Of a stretch of 64,000 nucleotides of DNA, positions 11,286 to 23,828 are shown piece by piece (the first letter of the stretch is position 1; every line of letters begins with the position of its first letter). The notes under the pieces are model-generated. The model ran no database searches, was not told the origin of the DNA, and saw only the letters and a list, made by a program, of their open reading frames with translations. Location: assembly GCA_039000515.1 (NCBI GenBank), contig JBCFYV010011164.1:46658493-46722492 (forward strand). Direction: 5' to 3'. Both the position numbers and the translations under genes were made by a program. Source of the DNA: Timema cristinae (lineage: Eukaryota > Arthropoda > Insecta > Phasmatodea > Timematidae).

Positions 11286-12380
11286 CCTAAATGCATATGA
11301 CATAGCTTGAATATAGGAGCCTTGAGCTCCAGAGGTAATAAGGACCTATTCTTAAAGGTTGCTTTTCTCCACAAGTACAGTACTTCCTTTTTAGTCCTTA
11401 TGACTAAACTGTTTTCTCATGACGTCGTGGACGTCGTGTTCAATTGTTTAATATATGTATAACTACAACCAGGTTGTCAGTCCTTTTTCCTTGGATCCAG
11501 TTGGGTCTATGTGTTGAATCATTTTTGTTGGCTCGCTTTGCGTGTGGTATTGGCTAGGGTGGTTAAGCGCGGAACTCCACTAGTTTTGATAATGGGGTCC
11601 GCGTAGATAATGCTTTTGCGTTTAGCCTTTCGTTGGCTCCCATTGACTAGTATTAAAAGTTAGTGTCTTCTAAAGTAATGTTGTACCCCAGTAAAAGGGT
11701 TATTGTATGGATGTACTATTGGTTGCTCTGGCAGTACCTATTGGGAAAAGGACCAGCCATAGTACTATTTGATGGTGACACCTGTTTGCTAGCCATCCAC
11801 CAATGTAATTAACAAACCTTTCTTATATCATTCATCATACAATGTATTTTTCAGGACTTTCTTAAGTCCCAGTCAAGCAAGCTAGTTCAAGATATATATA
11901 ATAGTAACTCTAAACTTATAGGATTTACAGTTAACTTTCATTGGTAATTGGTAATTATGTCCCTGTTTTTCCTTTTAGACCCTACTGGCAGTAGCTTGGC
12001 ACTTGCCCAGCTGTTTTGATAGTGAATAGGCTCTTCTAGCCTACTGCCTTTGACCATGCGGCCTTGGACGCTTAATATTACCCGAGCATCTGCCAGACAA
12101 TCCTATAATTTGGAATTGTTATATGTCAACACATCTTATATTTAACGTAAAGTTTTCCAGGATCCACAATATGTTTACTTGTTTTCTGAACTTATATCTT
12201 ACACGTTCAATAGTCAACCAGCATTAATCTTGGATAACTATTGTAATCTTATATCTGGTTGAATTTTACATTATTCGCTAATTTCACTTGATTATTATTT
12301 CCACCCCTATTCCCCCTCACTAAACTCTGTGTGCCTGCAGATTTCTCGGAATTCACCACCCCTCTACCCTCATCCAAATC
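11286..12380. other. intergenic, no supported gene
   Basis: Scattered single words of the 49-bp unit (AGTCCTTATGACTAAA) continue to about 11420. After that the sequence is moderately GC-rich, without a protein frame, tRNA-like box pair or terminal repeats I can support. Confidence 0.35.
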
Positions 12381-12561
12381 CTCGATCCCGGCACAGATTT
12401 ATCTGATTTACAAACCCTTCCTTCACCTCTGACAAGACGTGTATTAACCAAAACTTGTGACTGTGTGGAATGCTAGGCTGTAGGTCCTTCATTTCATCTC
12501 ACAATCACCCTACACATTAGCGCAAGTGCGTATAACCTGAACGGATAGTATGACGCGGTGC
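12381..12561 (+). mobile_element. tRNA-derived SINE, family 1, truncated and internally deleted
   Basis: Begins in the remnant of the B box (CTCGATCCCGGCACAG), continues through the family body (AGATTTATCTGATT, CCTTCACCTCTGACAAGACG, CTGTAGGTCCTTCATTTC) and ends with the shared tail GTGCGTATAACCTGAACGG...GACGCGGTGC. It lacks the block around the GGTTCGGATTCCACG word seen in other copies. Confidence 0.85.
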
Positions 12562-12629
<68 letters not shown>

Positions 12630-12655
12630 TAATAATAATAATAATAACAACAATA
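12562..12655. repeat. (TAA)n microsatellite at SINE tail
   Basis: About 30 TAA units follow directly after the SINE tail at 12561. Confidence 0.92.
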
Positions 12656-12974
12656 ATGTTAATCTTAACTATATTAAACAGATAGATCGCTCATACATAT
12701 CTCATATATGTTTTTCTATAATTAATCTATTTATTGTTAACTTGATTATTTGTCTTACGTAATGACTTATCCAGAACGATAAAATCGTTACTTTTTTTTA
12801 ATAAATAGGTTCAGCAATCATTTGATCCAAAACTGCTCAAAAACTGACACCAAAGTATAAAAACAAAAACATTTCTGCTTGGGTTCATTAGTAATTTTGT
12901 CTTATGAAGAGGGGTCAGGTTTAAAAAAGTTTAAGAACCTTTCAAACAGACACCCGTAAGTTGTAATAGATAAA

Positions 12975-13270
12975 CAGAGTGTTAAAAAAAAGTAATACAA
13001 CCCATGGGGATTTCTGTTTTATAACAACTTCAGAAAACGCCCACAACTATGAAATTCACAGAGGTGTATACGACGTTTCATGCTCACGAACATCCTTTGC
13101 AATGAGACAGTTGATATTCCATCCACACTGCAATGAGCCTGAATCTCTTTAAGTGTGTGGGGATGATTTGAACACAGTGTTCTCGAGGGGATTTAAGTCT
13201 GGGGAACGTATAGGCCACAATGTCTTTGAAATGAGTCGTCCAGTAAATCCAGATTCCAAATAAGCCATAG
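12975..13270 (-). mobile_element. mariner-like transposase C-terminal fragment
   Basis: The minus strand encodes Leu-Trp-Pro-Ile-Arg-Ser-Pro-Asp-Leu-Asn-Pro-Leu, the segment around the third catalytic acid of DD(E/D) mariner-like transposases, followed by the helical C-terminus. The plus-strand left edge, CAGAGTGTTAAAAAAAAGTA, resembles a mariner-type terminal repeat. No N-terminal part is seen, so this is a dead 5'-truncated copy. Confidence 0.6.
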
Positions 13271-13607
13271 AGGTTTTGAAAGAATGGGAGTGGGTTCAGT
13301 ACAGTTTCTTGGGGTTAATTAAATAATGATGGTGGTGGAAAACATAGTCGATTAAATAAATTGAAATTTATGATAATGATTCTGAAGTTTTATTTTAGAT
13401 AAAAGTTAATAGACATTTTGTTACATTTTAAACCACTAATTACATAATGAAAAAAAATTAATTGGTATTTAAAGATAGACATAATATGGTTATATTGATG
13501 ATAAATTAAACACATGGTGGTCTCCTTTTACCTCCACTCATCTTTCAGCACCCTAAAGACAGCACGTGAATAACGACTATTCTTACCTCTTATGATTCCT
13601 GGTTAAG

Positions 13608-14568
13608 TTAAAAGTGCGTCTTATGACTGCCAGATAGCATTTATCTACCAGATAAAATGTATTTATCCATCACATTTATATCGGGAGGTTTAAGTACCTG
13701 ATAACATTTATCTGGAAGTTAAAATTATTGTTGCCATAGTGACGCGTTGTTTTTAATGAGGTTTCACCTATCAGAATCTGTTTTTAGGCTAAAATTATTA
13801 TTATTATTAGCACCGCGTCTTACTACCCATCCGGGTTATACGCACTTACGCTAATGTGTAATGGTAGGGTGATTGTGAGATGAAATGAAGGACATACAGT
13901 TTAACGTGAAATCCGAACCACGGTGGAGTCCTGGCATTCCCCACATTCACAAGATGTCTTGTCAGAGGTGAAGGAAGGGTTTGGTAATCAGATAAATCTT
14001 TGCCGGGACCGAGGATTGAACCCCGGCCGCCAGCATAGAAGTCTGACACCTTACCCCTATACCACCAAGTTTTGTTCACGTATTTAGTAAGAACAGGCCC
14101 GGGCTTTAACTATATAAAGTTAGATCATTTAACTCACACTTTTATATAAACTGACAAGCTATTTGTAGTGTTATATTTATATAACAACACATTATTTAAA
14201 TGTGAGTACAATAAATGGAATTTTGTTAACGTTGTACCCAACTATTGCTCACATTTTGGCAGACACCGAAATTAGTTCTTGCAAGACAAATAAGGTTCTG
14301 CGCTCACGTGATGCCATATGTTTCCTCGCACTTGTTTAGCCGCCATTATTAAACAAATGTTGAGCTATCTCACCACTCATTAGGTTGTAGTACTATCAGC
14401 AGGGCTTATACACATGCGCGCACCAGTAAAAACAGTACCAACCCTGCGTGTTTGAAATAAAAATATATTTATCCTACAGATAAGACGGGTAAAATATTAA
14501 AGTGGCTGAAAACTTTTATCTGGTAGATAACTTTAACCTCCCAATAGCAATACTTATCCGATAGTCAT
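13608..14568 (+). mobile_element. MITE (family X), copy 1, split by a SINE
   Basis: Left end GTCTTATGACTGCCAGATA and right end TATCCGATAGTCATAAGAC form an imperfect terminal inverted repeat; both arms also carry CTACCAGATAAA-type words and a GGGAGGTT block. A SINE lies inside at 13797-14070. A second copy in opposite orientation is at 33408-34030. No coding capacity, and the exact ends and target duplication are uncertain. Confidence 0.65.
13797..14070 (-). mobile_element. tRNA-derived SINE, family 1, near full length
   Basis: On the minus strand it reads: head with A-box-like TGGTATAGGGGTAAGG and B-box-like GGTTCAATCCTCGG, body, GGTTCGGATTTCACG, CTTCATTTCATCTCACAATC, tail GTATAACCCGGATGGGTAGT and GACGCGGTGCTAATAA. 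It is inserted in MITE X; the uninterrupted counterpart at 33.9 kb lacks it. Confidence 0.9.
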
Positions 14569-14570
14569 AA

Positions 14571-15563
14571 GACCAGCCCTAAGTATACGTCTTAATAGCT
14601 TCGCGAGGTAGCCGGCAGGCATCCCGCTGCTAACGCTTCCCTTCCATATAGTATCAAAAACAGACACTAAAATCTGATGTGCCGATTGGCTAGTTGTTCG
14701 CTCCAAACCTCCCCTTTCCACTGTGAAACCACACGAGCAATCCACAGGTAAATTTCACAGTTTCTGGGTACAGATAAAAAAAATCAGCACGATGCTTAAA
14801 ATGAAAGGTAAAAGTACTAAATTTAGATAACACTAGATTCACTCAATAAAGCTTTACAAGAATGAAAACTATTAGATTTAAAAGTTAAAGGCCTAAAAGT
14901 GAAGTTAATGATTTGAAATTTAAAACATATGTTGCTTACAAATTTGGTTATGATTTTGACAACTTATAATTAACATTAAACCCCGCACTTTATTGTAATT
15001 AAACATCTGATAGTAATATAGAGATGAAATTAGGCTTAGAAAATAATAATAATACATTGAAGATGCTAAAGGCCATTTATTAAAATAGACCTAAACGATT
15101 GGAAAACAATAAACTATAAGTTTAGTATTATCTGTATCTTGATAGTGTTAACATGATTTCTAATAAAATTAAGGGGGGATTTTGTAAAACTATACATAAA
15201 ATGTTATTAAATGTCTTTAAATACCGGTATTATAAATACTGGGCACTTTCGAGCTTATTACATCCATAGTGAGTTTAGTGATTTTAAGAATGGTATTAAA
15301 TTAACAAAATAAACAATGGCAAACTAGTATAATTATATAAATAAAATGGTCGAGGGCTAAGGACCTAAAACTTCGACCACTTTACAACCGGAAAGCATCC
15401 ATCCAGATTTTCTAGGATTGTTAATAGCTCACGCATTTATTGTAATCTTTTCCTTTATTAGTACTGAGGAGCTGTCAATTCTAGGTTGGCCCACACATTT
15501 TCCAATATTCTTAAACTTATCGTACAGACTTAAATATTTAGCTGATATTTCAGATCCCTTTAA
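14571..15563. other. intergenic, AT-rich, no supported gene
   Basis: No protein, RNA or repeat boundaries recognised. Confidence 0.5.
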
Positions 15564-15767
15564 TATGAAATTGCTTATGTATCAGAAGAACTTCAAAGGT
15601 TGACAGAAGCACTTCTTGAACTTGGATCCAATAATGAAGCACGTATTGAATTTGAAAACAAAGCAGATTTGCCATATTTTTTGATGTCAACAGCTGCAAA
15701 GGCTTTTAAAATTGCACATGAGGCAATAAAATTAATAATTAGTAATTACCACAATAAGCCATGCTGA
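15564..15767 (+). other. unidentified open frame, possibly hAT transposase scrap
   Basis: A frame of about 67 codons ends in TGA at 15765-15767. It is rich in Glu, Leu and Ala (Glu-Glu-Leu-Gln-Arg-Leu-Thr-Glu-Ala-Leu-Leu-Glu-Leu, then Phe-Glu-Asn-Lys, then Ala-Ile-Lys-Leu-Ile-Ile). The order vaguely recalls the part before the dimerisation end of hAT transposases. A TATCAG splice-acceptor-like site at about 15584 would allow an exon instead. The identity is not established. Confidence 0.2.
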
Positions 15768-18700
15768 TAAACTTACAGTGGCCCTTATTTGAGTTTGGTC
15801 TACACTGTGACATGAACATCATCATAACAGGGATACTAATGTGTAGCGACACTGAGTGTAACAGAGATACTGGAATAAGTAAATTATCTAAATAATTCAA
15901 GCATCACTCAAGTGTATTTCGAAAGAATTAGACAATTAAACAAGAGGTTTCCACAATAGCCAGGACGTTGTGGGTGTTATAATAATAAAAAAAACATGTG
16001 GCAATCATCTAGATAGAGCTGGAGTCACTACCCATATCAGAATTTATGTCCCCACGCTTCCCCTTCTGGTGGTACCGGAACGCCCTGGGAAATGCTCCAC
16101 CTGTACACGATGGCTTCCGTTACTTATAGCACGATTTGTTTCTTAAAACCCTCACTTCAAAACATCCAATTCTTTTCAAACGTTACGCGTTACACCCACT
16201 TAAAAGATTGTTTTAAGAAAACGCACTCATCAACACGTCCACCTTCATGCAGGTGGTGACACCGACTGACCACAATATCATGGCTTCTCTAACTAGGTAC
16301 GTGCAAAAAATAAAAAATAAAAACTGTGGTTATTCGATTAGTTGCAAAAAAAATTAAAGCCCTTTGTAAAAGAAAAACAAGAATATTAGTTATTTAAATC
16401 CAATAAATTAATAAATTGCTCAACATATGAACAAAACAGATATTTTATTTTAAAATATTTTTCGTAACTTTAAACGGCATGATGATCTGATTAATCTTTC
16501 CATTCCAACTTCACCCATGACCTTACAAAGGACAGTATCATCTAGACTCTGATTTGGAGGAAGTTGGAAAAATAATACAGGTGTTACACAATTACAAGCT
16601 TCACGTACGCTACCACAGAGGTCAGAATAGTCACAGTACAGTTGAAGTTAACTTGAAACTCTTGGGTACTTACGTGAGACAGTATAAGTGGCGGTTCCAC
16701 CATGAGAGCTGCAGAATCTTCAGACATTCCCCAAACATTTTATTTTAGTTTAATATATAGCTAAAACACAACACCAAGATGATCATAGGACGGGGACAGT
16801 GAATAAAAAAACCACACCATGATAGCCTACCATAGATTTAGATGGGATATTTTTACTTCTAAAACGTCTATGAAATCCATAAATCTAGCTATAAAATAAT
16901 AAATAAAATATTCGAGTATATTAACTATTCTTAAAATATCCACTGACTACAACAAAAATCAACCTGTAGTTCAAGAGGTACGCTGCCAGAAATAAATGAA
17001 AGCACGTTTTTTCATAAAATGAAGGTTATCGTGTTTTCCCCCGACTCTCTCATCTACTCAACATATTTTTTTTTTAAATTTAACTTTTACGGACAGTAAT
17101 TAGTATGCTGTTTTCAATGTAAGCTTTTCCTGAGACCACTGACTAGACCCCAAGCACAGAAAATCTCTCTAAGTCCCTTGGATACAGACAAGGTAACATC
17201 AGACCTTAAACCTCCAAGTTAAAATTGGCTGCCCTCCATGGGAGAGCTTGAGTCCTTCAACACAGTTTTCTCTAAGTGCTATCAAGGGTCGTTACTAAAG
17301 CTACTTTTAAACGAGGTTTTACTAGAGTGAGGATGCAAATATCCTTCTTGAGTCAATTGGCTGGCCTCCACAAAGCTAAGTTCAATTAGAGCAACCCAAC
17401 CCACTCTTCCCTAATCATACCTCACAAGAGCTTACGCAGACTGCCCTTTACGGTTACAATGATCCCTTTACGACAAACATGTTAAAAGGGAGTCGTTTAA
17501 CAAATCCACATTTGGAAATGATTTTATCACTGAGCATTTACACTAGTGATCCCCAGTGTTGATGGATTCAACTTGTTTCAAGGAGTGCAGCCAAATTCCC
17601 ATAAGTCTGAGAATCTGGTATATCTTTGTATATGCCCTTAGCTAATGGTGAAGTGTAGAAGCAGACTAGGGTGAATAGTGTAAATACCCGACTGGTAACG
17701 TAGGATTGGAGCTGCAAGCGTTGCAGATCCCCTTGACAGCCATAATCAAACTTTGAACGAAATTATTGTGTGACTAATTTTTTATTTCAAATTAATTATT
17801 TATTCTTGTGTGTTTAACTGTTTATCTAACTAGAGCAAAAATGAATACTTAAATTAGAATGTTGTTAATTTACTAACAATTAATATTTTTCGATTAAGTT
17901 CCATTTTAAAACTTGAAATTAAAACAAAGGGCGTCTTTTTACTAATTACTCTGGGTGCAACGAGTTTTAATATTGACGTTGAAACAATTTATCTAAATAT
18001 AAATCAAAGTATTTGTTTCCCATTCCAAAGTAAAGGTGTATTTTAAAACATTATAATATTATCTAAATCATGTATTTAGCATATATTTATCGTGTGCACT
18101 TAATTTAGAATCTACAATTTATTTTAAGACAAAATAAATGGCCTTACTTATTTAATTACCTAGTATTATTCCGTGTTAATAACTATATATTGAAATTATT
18201 GTGATATTTTGAATAATCTGTTGATTTTTATCTTACGAAGAAAACCATTTTTATTTGGTTTATTTTTTACAAGTTATTATAGTCATTATTATTGTATTTC
18301 TGTGTCAGTAAGCCTATTACAGTTCACAAATACAAAAATAAATCAGTATATTTACGTATTAGTTATATAGACAATAGGTACATAAAACAAAGGAGGTTTC
18401 TTAATTATAGCAGTATCAATGTTTTGAAAAGGTTAGTTTTCATTTTGTATTTCAGTAATTACGTTGGCTTATAAGTCTTAAAAATTAAATAAGTTTTAAT
18501 GATGAAATCGTTAAATAAAACTTAAAGCTCATTATATATCCGTCCAAATGCTCCCTCTTGCTTTCCTATTAATCCTTCCCCTCCTTTTTCCGGTATCACT
18601 CTAACAGCACCCAAGTGTTCAAACTCATGAGTTGCTACCTAGAAAGGAAACTGAATAATGGTAAAAACAAAGACCACTCTTTATGAATCAGTAGGCAGAG

Positions 18701-20580
18701 CAGGTAAAACTTGATTGGCTGAGCCATAAAGACTAGCTGAAAGAAGTCCTTTACAAGTCGACTCAACTCATGTTAGCGCTAGTGAAGAAGAAAATTTCCT
18801 ACAACGTCTTTACACCGTATTATCCACATCTTCCTTATCATAGATGTTCCTACTCTAAAGTAAATGTCATAAACGTAAGGATAAGTTAAATCATGACAAT
18901 TGATGTTATTAATTGTTCCATGGAGCGATTGCTTTCTACATTCTGAGTAATGGTGCTATACACTATAGGGTCGAAGTTAGCTGAATTTTTCATTGACATA
19001 TTTAATATTGTAAGTTTTCTCTTTTAGCTACTTGTTTAATTTGGTTGCTTACCATTTTAATAGGGCCTTAAGGGTGGTTTATAGATGTTAAATCACTTTT
19101 TGTATACAATATAGCCTAGTTAATATACTAATCAAACCATTATTTGTGAGATTTATCGAAATTATGTAATCATTTTATTATTTATTGAGAATTTTGTTAC
19201 GTTCTAGATTAGAATTTGTATAATATCACTATTATGCTTTATTTTTTTCCACAGCTTACAATAGAATACTTGGGTACCATTCCCATTTACGTTGACAGGG
19301 TAGAGAACGCTTACCATTTCTCTTAAATTATATTTTTTACAAAAAAAAAACCCAACCTTGTGACGCTATTAATTATTAAATAGGAGACAAAAAAAGTTGT
19401 GCATTAAGCTATATTGATTGGAAAAATTAAATAATTTGCATAGCTTATAACCCAGGGGCACACTCAGGATTTTGAACTTCGTGGGCGAGGTTGCATTTGA
19501 TAAAATAATTTTCATAATTTCACCATTATATAATATTTCATTTACTGTAATAACTTATTTGAAAAGTTGATCCGAAGTAAGGGGATAAGGAAGATAGAGA
19601 ATCAGCGATGATCCCTAAAAGTGGGTGACAGGGGGTTTCTCTCCCGGGAAATTTTTTTATCTCACAGGATGCAAATGGTAATATGTAAGATAATTTGTAC
19701 CAAAATCGGATCCCCGACTTACCTTCTGTTACTGTGTATGCCACTGGTTAACAGGTCTGTGTTTACACATTCTTTTTCACACCCAGGATTCACAGTTGGT
19801 GGGTGTGGGGGCAGATGATAAAATCAACTGCCCCTTCCCGTTTTCCTGATACCTTAGTGTTTACATTATCGCTCTAAAATAATAATTTCAATTACTGTAC
19901 CCATCTACAAAGAGTGAAGACTTGAACCATTTCTAGAAAATATTACGGTTTCACAGGTCCAGTTTTCATTTAATTGTAAATTTACAGTAAAATTAAAAAT
20001 TAACAGAAAAAAGTATTATTTTGAAAAGCCCAATTTACTGCACAAAATTATTTGTTTTATAATAAATATAATTAAACAAAATATAATTGATTAATTGACA
20101 ACATATTGCTAATCATATTTTTGTAATATTATTAATTTATTGTGGAAGGGCCTTCAGCTTGAAAGTGGGGGAGGGGAGGGGTTTCAGCCCTTAACAGGTA
20201 ATAACAGTGATATAAAATAATTTTTGATTAAAAGGTCTATCAGAATACATACATGACAACTTTGCATGAAAATAGCTAGTTCTTAAAATGCATTAATCCA
20301 TTCAAAATCTTATTTTGATTAAATTTTTGAATTAGAAGGTTAGGTTAAGCTTGGTTAATTTAAAAATATTAAAAACATAAAATATAATTGTTATCTAATC
20401 ATTATGATTAAATATAATAAATGTTTTAGGGTTTTATTGTTTTCTAAGTTGGCATTTCTCTTGCTAATTCAATAAGTTTTTTTTTGTTTTTGTTGCATAG
20501 TTATTGAGTTTATGTTAAAGTGTTAAATAAAGCTATGTGTTAGAGTTTTATTAATGTTAGTTCGATAAAATATCTGCAAT
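15768..20580. other. long intergenic stretch upstream of CMTR2
   Basis: No supported gene. Composition is moderate at about 16000-16300 and 17100-17720 and AT-rich elsewhere. The 17100-17720 block looks like non-random old repeat sequence, but I cannot name it. At 19452 and 19785 two direct-oriented pieces share CACAC(T/C)CAGGATT, a common repeat word. Any CMTR2 promoter should lie at the right end. Confidence 0.4.
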
Positions 20581-20599
20581 CTGCAATGAGTAACTTGGT

Positions 20600-20712
20600 A
20601 TTTAAAGAAATTATCTCCCATTGGCAAGATTTAAGTTTGCTACCGCAAAAAGCAAGATGCTCAAGGTGTGTTTGCTGTAGACTTTAGCATCTCGCAATAC
20701 ACTATGAAATAG
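20600..20712 (+). other. CMTR2: possible 5' non-coding exon of CMTR2
   Basis: The strong donor ATAG|GTGAGT at 20712/20713 ends a segment of mixed composition with no long frame. The next strong acceptor, TTTATTGTTTCCAG at 22455, opens the exon holding the CMTR2 start codon. Pairing these two sites is an inference; the left edge is arbitrary. Confidence 0.35.
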
Positions 20713-21692
20713 GTGAGTCGAGCAAATATTCTCAAAATTATTTATAATATATTAAGTAACTAACTTAAACCTATAACTTATAGACTGCTGGTTTTTTTTG
20801 TATATCTAATAGGCCTTTTAGTTAAGCCTATTAATTTTAATTAGTAAAAATAATGATTTTTTAGCCTTTCTTAAAAGAAAGCATAGGCTCCCTAGACGTT
20901 CTTGACTTTATTGACAATGTGTGATAATTTGATCAATGTTAAATGTTTATTTGATAAATATTTCAACACATTAAAACAATATTACTATATAAAGAGTGTT
21001 CCTGGATTAAGTATTGTCTACACTCTACAGGGTCTATAAGATATTTATTTTTATTGTCCTTAATGGTCCTTATAAATGGAAATCCTATCAACACAGTCTT
21101 ATATAACCTAGTTTTTATACTTTGTAAATGTAAACTAAATCAGAATCTAGGGGGGAAAATCATAGCAATATGACAATGTTAACCTTTTATGCTTACCTAC
21201 TGTGCTTTACTAGGATTCACATTCAAGATTTGTTGGTGAAATGATTCGGATTTAAAGAAAATGAATTTGACCCATCTTTACCTACTTTAAAAGTTGATCA
21301 AGTCACACTTTACCTAAACATCATGTGATAGATTAATAATACATATTGGATTATGCATTTGAATGTAAAATTATATTCATCAAGGCTTAGATTAGTTACT
21401 GTAAGTTGTGGAAAGTCTAAATGGGCAATAACACATGTAGCAATAATAGCTGTAATAATATACCATACCTTGCTTGCTAAGTAAGATAGTCATGTTGCAT
21501 TGTAGGTAGTATATTGGTGAATCCATGGATCGACAAAATTGATCAACCACGCATTTGTTTATACATACCCAGCTGGCAATATTTTGCTCACAAGATTTGA
21601 CTATTTTTTGAATAGTCGCCATACCATATTCATCTGTTTAATACAAGTATCCAAATGAACTAAATAATTTGTTTTCAACCTACCAAGTAAGG

Positions 21693-21974
21693 ATGGTGTG
21701 GGAAGATTTGGGGATTAATGCCTTTGATCACACAATCAGTGCTGAACATAAATTGGTTAAATATGGTAATATTTTAACACAATTACTTTGTGACCTTAAG
21801 GAACATGGTACTGCATTGGCAGTCCCGGTTGAAACAAAAAGTAAAATTATAAATTACCTTTTTAAATGCATCTCATCTCTCACAGAACCGGGCATGGTGT
21901 TTAATTTCAGGCATATTTTGGGTGAATTGGTAAAGCATAAGTTCTTTTATTTTCTACAATGGGGGTATATTTGA
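21693..21974 (+). CDS. unidentified 93-codon open frame in the CMTR2 5' intron
   Basis: ATG at 21693 in a good context (AAGGATGG). The frame encodes a Leu/Lys-rich, probably helical protein beginning Met-Val-Trp-Glu-Asp-Leu-Gly-Ile-Asn-Ala-Phe, with Ala-Val-Pro-Val-Glu-Thr-Lys in the middle. A donor-like GTAAAG near 21936 would cut it after Gly-Glu-Leu, giving about 80 coding residues. Composition is more protein-like than the AT-rich background. I do not recognise the family. It lies on the same strand as CMTR2, between the putative non-coding exon and the coding start, so it could be the first coding exon of another transcript, a decayed paralogue or chance. Confidence 0.3.
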   Translation: MVWEDLGINAFDHTISAEHKLVKYGNILTQLLCDLKEHGTALAVPVETKSKIINYLFKCISSLTEPGMVFNFRHILGELVKHKFFYFLQWGYI

Positions 21975-22455
21975 GAAAAATGCTAAATAAAACCTTCTGT
22001 TCTTGTGGATTGAATATAGGCACCTTATTAACAGCTTCCATGTTTTAAATTAGTAAATTTGTGGGCTACATCGTGCTTTGTCACATTTATTTGTTGGGTA
22101 TATTCATTTTGCTCTTTCTTTCTATCTTCTTTCATTTGTTGGGTGTGTTCACTCCTCTATTTTATCTGCAAAATCACCGCAACTTGTGTTTAGTTTGTAC
22201 AGTGTTAAAACTTTTCTCAAGTTTACATCTTGCCTATTCTCCTGGCCGTAGCTTGCAAGCAAGCGGCTGTCTCTCTGTTGGAAACTCATGGTAAGACCTA
22301 TATCAGTAGTGTAGTGACGAGAAAGCTGCGTAAGGCCAAGCAAAGATCCTGCAAATCATGACTATGGATAGACATAGGTTCTTGTATATTATTATAGGCC
22401 TAAATAAATATTTACTTGTCCGAGGAGTAATGCACTGGGGTTTTATTGTTTCCAG

Positions 22456-23355
22456 ACATGCTCATGTAACTCTTAGTTCATCAAACTACAGAGAGCAAAG
22501 AAGACCTATTGGTCATGATGCCATGAAGAGCTAATGTTAGAGTACATCTACCATGGACAGGAGAGGTGCACAAGATACTTGTGGGGACTTGAAGCAGTTT
22601 CAGGGGAAAGAAAGTCCCCAGTCCCAGTGTAATGGGATTGCTGATAACAGCAAGGAACATTCCTGGAGGCGCCCACCCCTCTCTGGGTCCAAATGTTCTA
22701 CTCCATCATCTATGGGAGCGTCTTCCAGGCAGCACTCAACACCGGTCACCCATGCTTACCACCACTCCAACAGTACCGAGGACGGTGTACCCTGGAGCTC
22801 GGGGTCCAGGAACACTACCTTCAGTCATAGCTCTTCCTACGATGGGGGCAAACTCGGCTCATCTCAACAATCATTTCTTGAGGCAGACCTAAGTCCCATT
22901 GCTAGCCACAACTCTTCTTATGGGGCTCAGGAGGACACCAATGTTGGCATTCTTGGTTGTGGTTACAATGGCAGTCCCTTGACCCACAGTTCCCCTTACA
23001 ACACTCCTGGGCCCCAGTCTGGTAAACACAGAAGTAGTAAATCTTCTAGCTGTCACAGCTCATATAACAGCACCAGTAGTTTCTACCGCAGTGATGGCCT
23101 TCCAAAATCCTTTTCGTCTCGTTCAAGCAGCTCTTGGGTGTGTCCTGCTGATGTGGAACAGGCTGTGTTAGAGCACTTTGGAAAGAAATATGAGTTCAAG
23201 CCCCCGGCCGAAGGCTGGACCCTACCTGATGCAGAGATGCTGTTTAAGGACGACCTCTGGACTAGCAACATTTTCCAGAAACTTAAGAGAGAGTTGAACG
23301 AGGTCAAGAGTCAACTTAATGATTTTAGCTTGGATGAGTGGCACAGACACACCAG
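22456..23355 (+). CDS. CMTR2: CMTR2 exon with start codon (coding 22553-23355)
   Basis: The acceptor TTTCCAG ends at 22455; about 97 bases of 5' UTR precede the ATG at 22553. It encodes 267 residues plus two bases: a Ser/Gly/His-rich N-terminal extension of about 200 residues with no family match, then the conserved entry to the methyltransferase (helix with Val-Glu-Gln-Ala-Val-Leu-Glu-His-Phe, later Leu-Asp-Glu-Trp-His-Arg-His-Thr). The donor CCAG|GTACTC gives phase 2, and the frame continues exactly into the next exon. Confidence 0.85.
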
Positions 23356-23514
23356 GTACTCACATTCTTTACTTTACGGTCGTCAAGTATCTTACAGGCA
23401 AATACACTTACTGTAGGCCATTATCTTGAACTCATTTATCTCAGATTTCTCTCTTGGATAGGTAGTGTCAATCCAATGAAAGAAGCTTTGTCATTGTAAT
23501 TTGTTTTACTACAG

Positions 23515-23795
23515 GTTCATGAACAAGGCTGGTGATATAATTAGGCGACTGCGGGATGAGGTAGACCCAGAGTTTCCCACTCAGGCCTGGTGCAAGTTCT
23601 ATGAGAATGTGTCATCTACCGCTTTGGTGCCCAAGACGGCAATAGACAATAGCGTCCTCAACACGATCCACCTGTGCGAGGCTCCAGGAGCATTCATCAC
23701 ATCACTCAACCACTTCCTTACTCTCAGACACCCAAATATCACCTGGAAATGGCTTGCAACTACACTTAATCCGTACTATGAAGGCAACCCGCTCA
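23515..23795 (+). CDS. CMTR2: CMTR2 second coding exon
   Basis: The acceptor TTTTACTACAG ends at 23514. The exon encodes [15 protein letters not shown] and the SAM-binding Leu-Cys-Glu-Ala-Pro-Gly-Ala-Phe, ending in Leu-Asn-Pro-Tyr-Tyr-Glu-Gly-Asn. The donor A|GTTAGT at 23795/23796 gives phase 1. The joined reading continues as Thr-Met-Ile-Asn-Asp-Asp-Arg in the next exon, matching the family order. Confidence 0.88.
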
Positions 23796-23828
23796 GTTAG
23801 TTGGTTTTAGTATTATTATAACCATTAA

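Noticed and set aside
12562..12655. CRISPR-like or satellite array
   Set aside because: Simple TAA microsatellite; no repeat-spacer structure anywhere in the window.
9428..12948. One large hAT element between a CAGTGTTCTTAAACT end and a TTTAAGAACC end
   Set aside because: The right end does not finish in CACTG and no target duplication matches; too weak to call.
17100..17720. Mitochondrial or ribosomal RNA insertion
   Set aside because: Composition is suggestive but I could not match any conserved rRNA segment.
22632..22892. Plus-strand 86-codon frame
   Set aside because: Alternative frame of the Ser-rich CMTR2 N-terminus.
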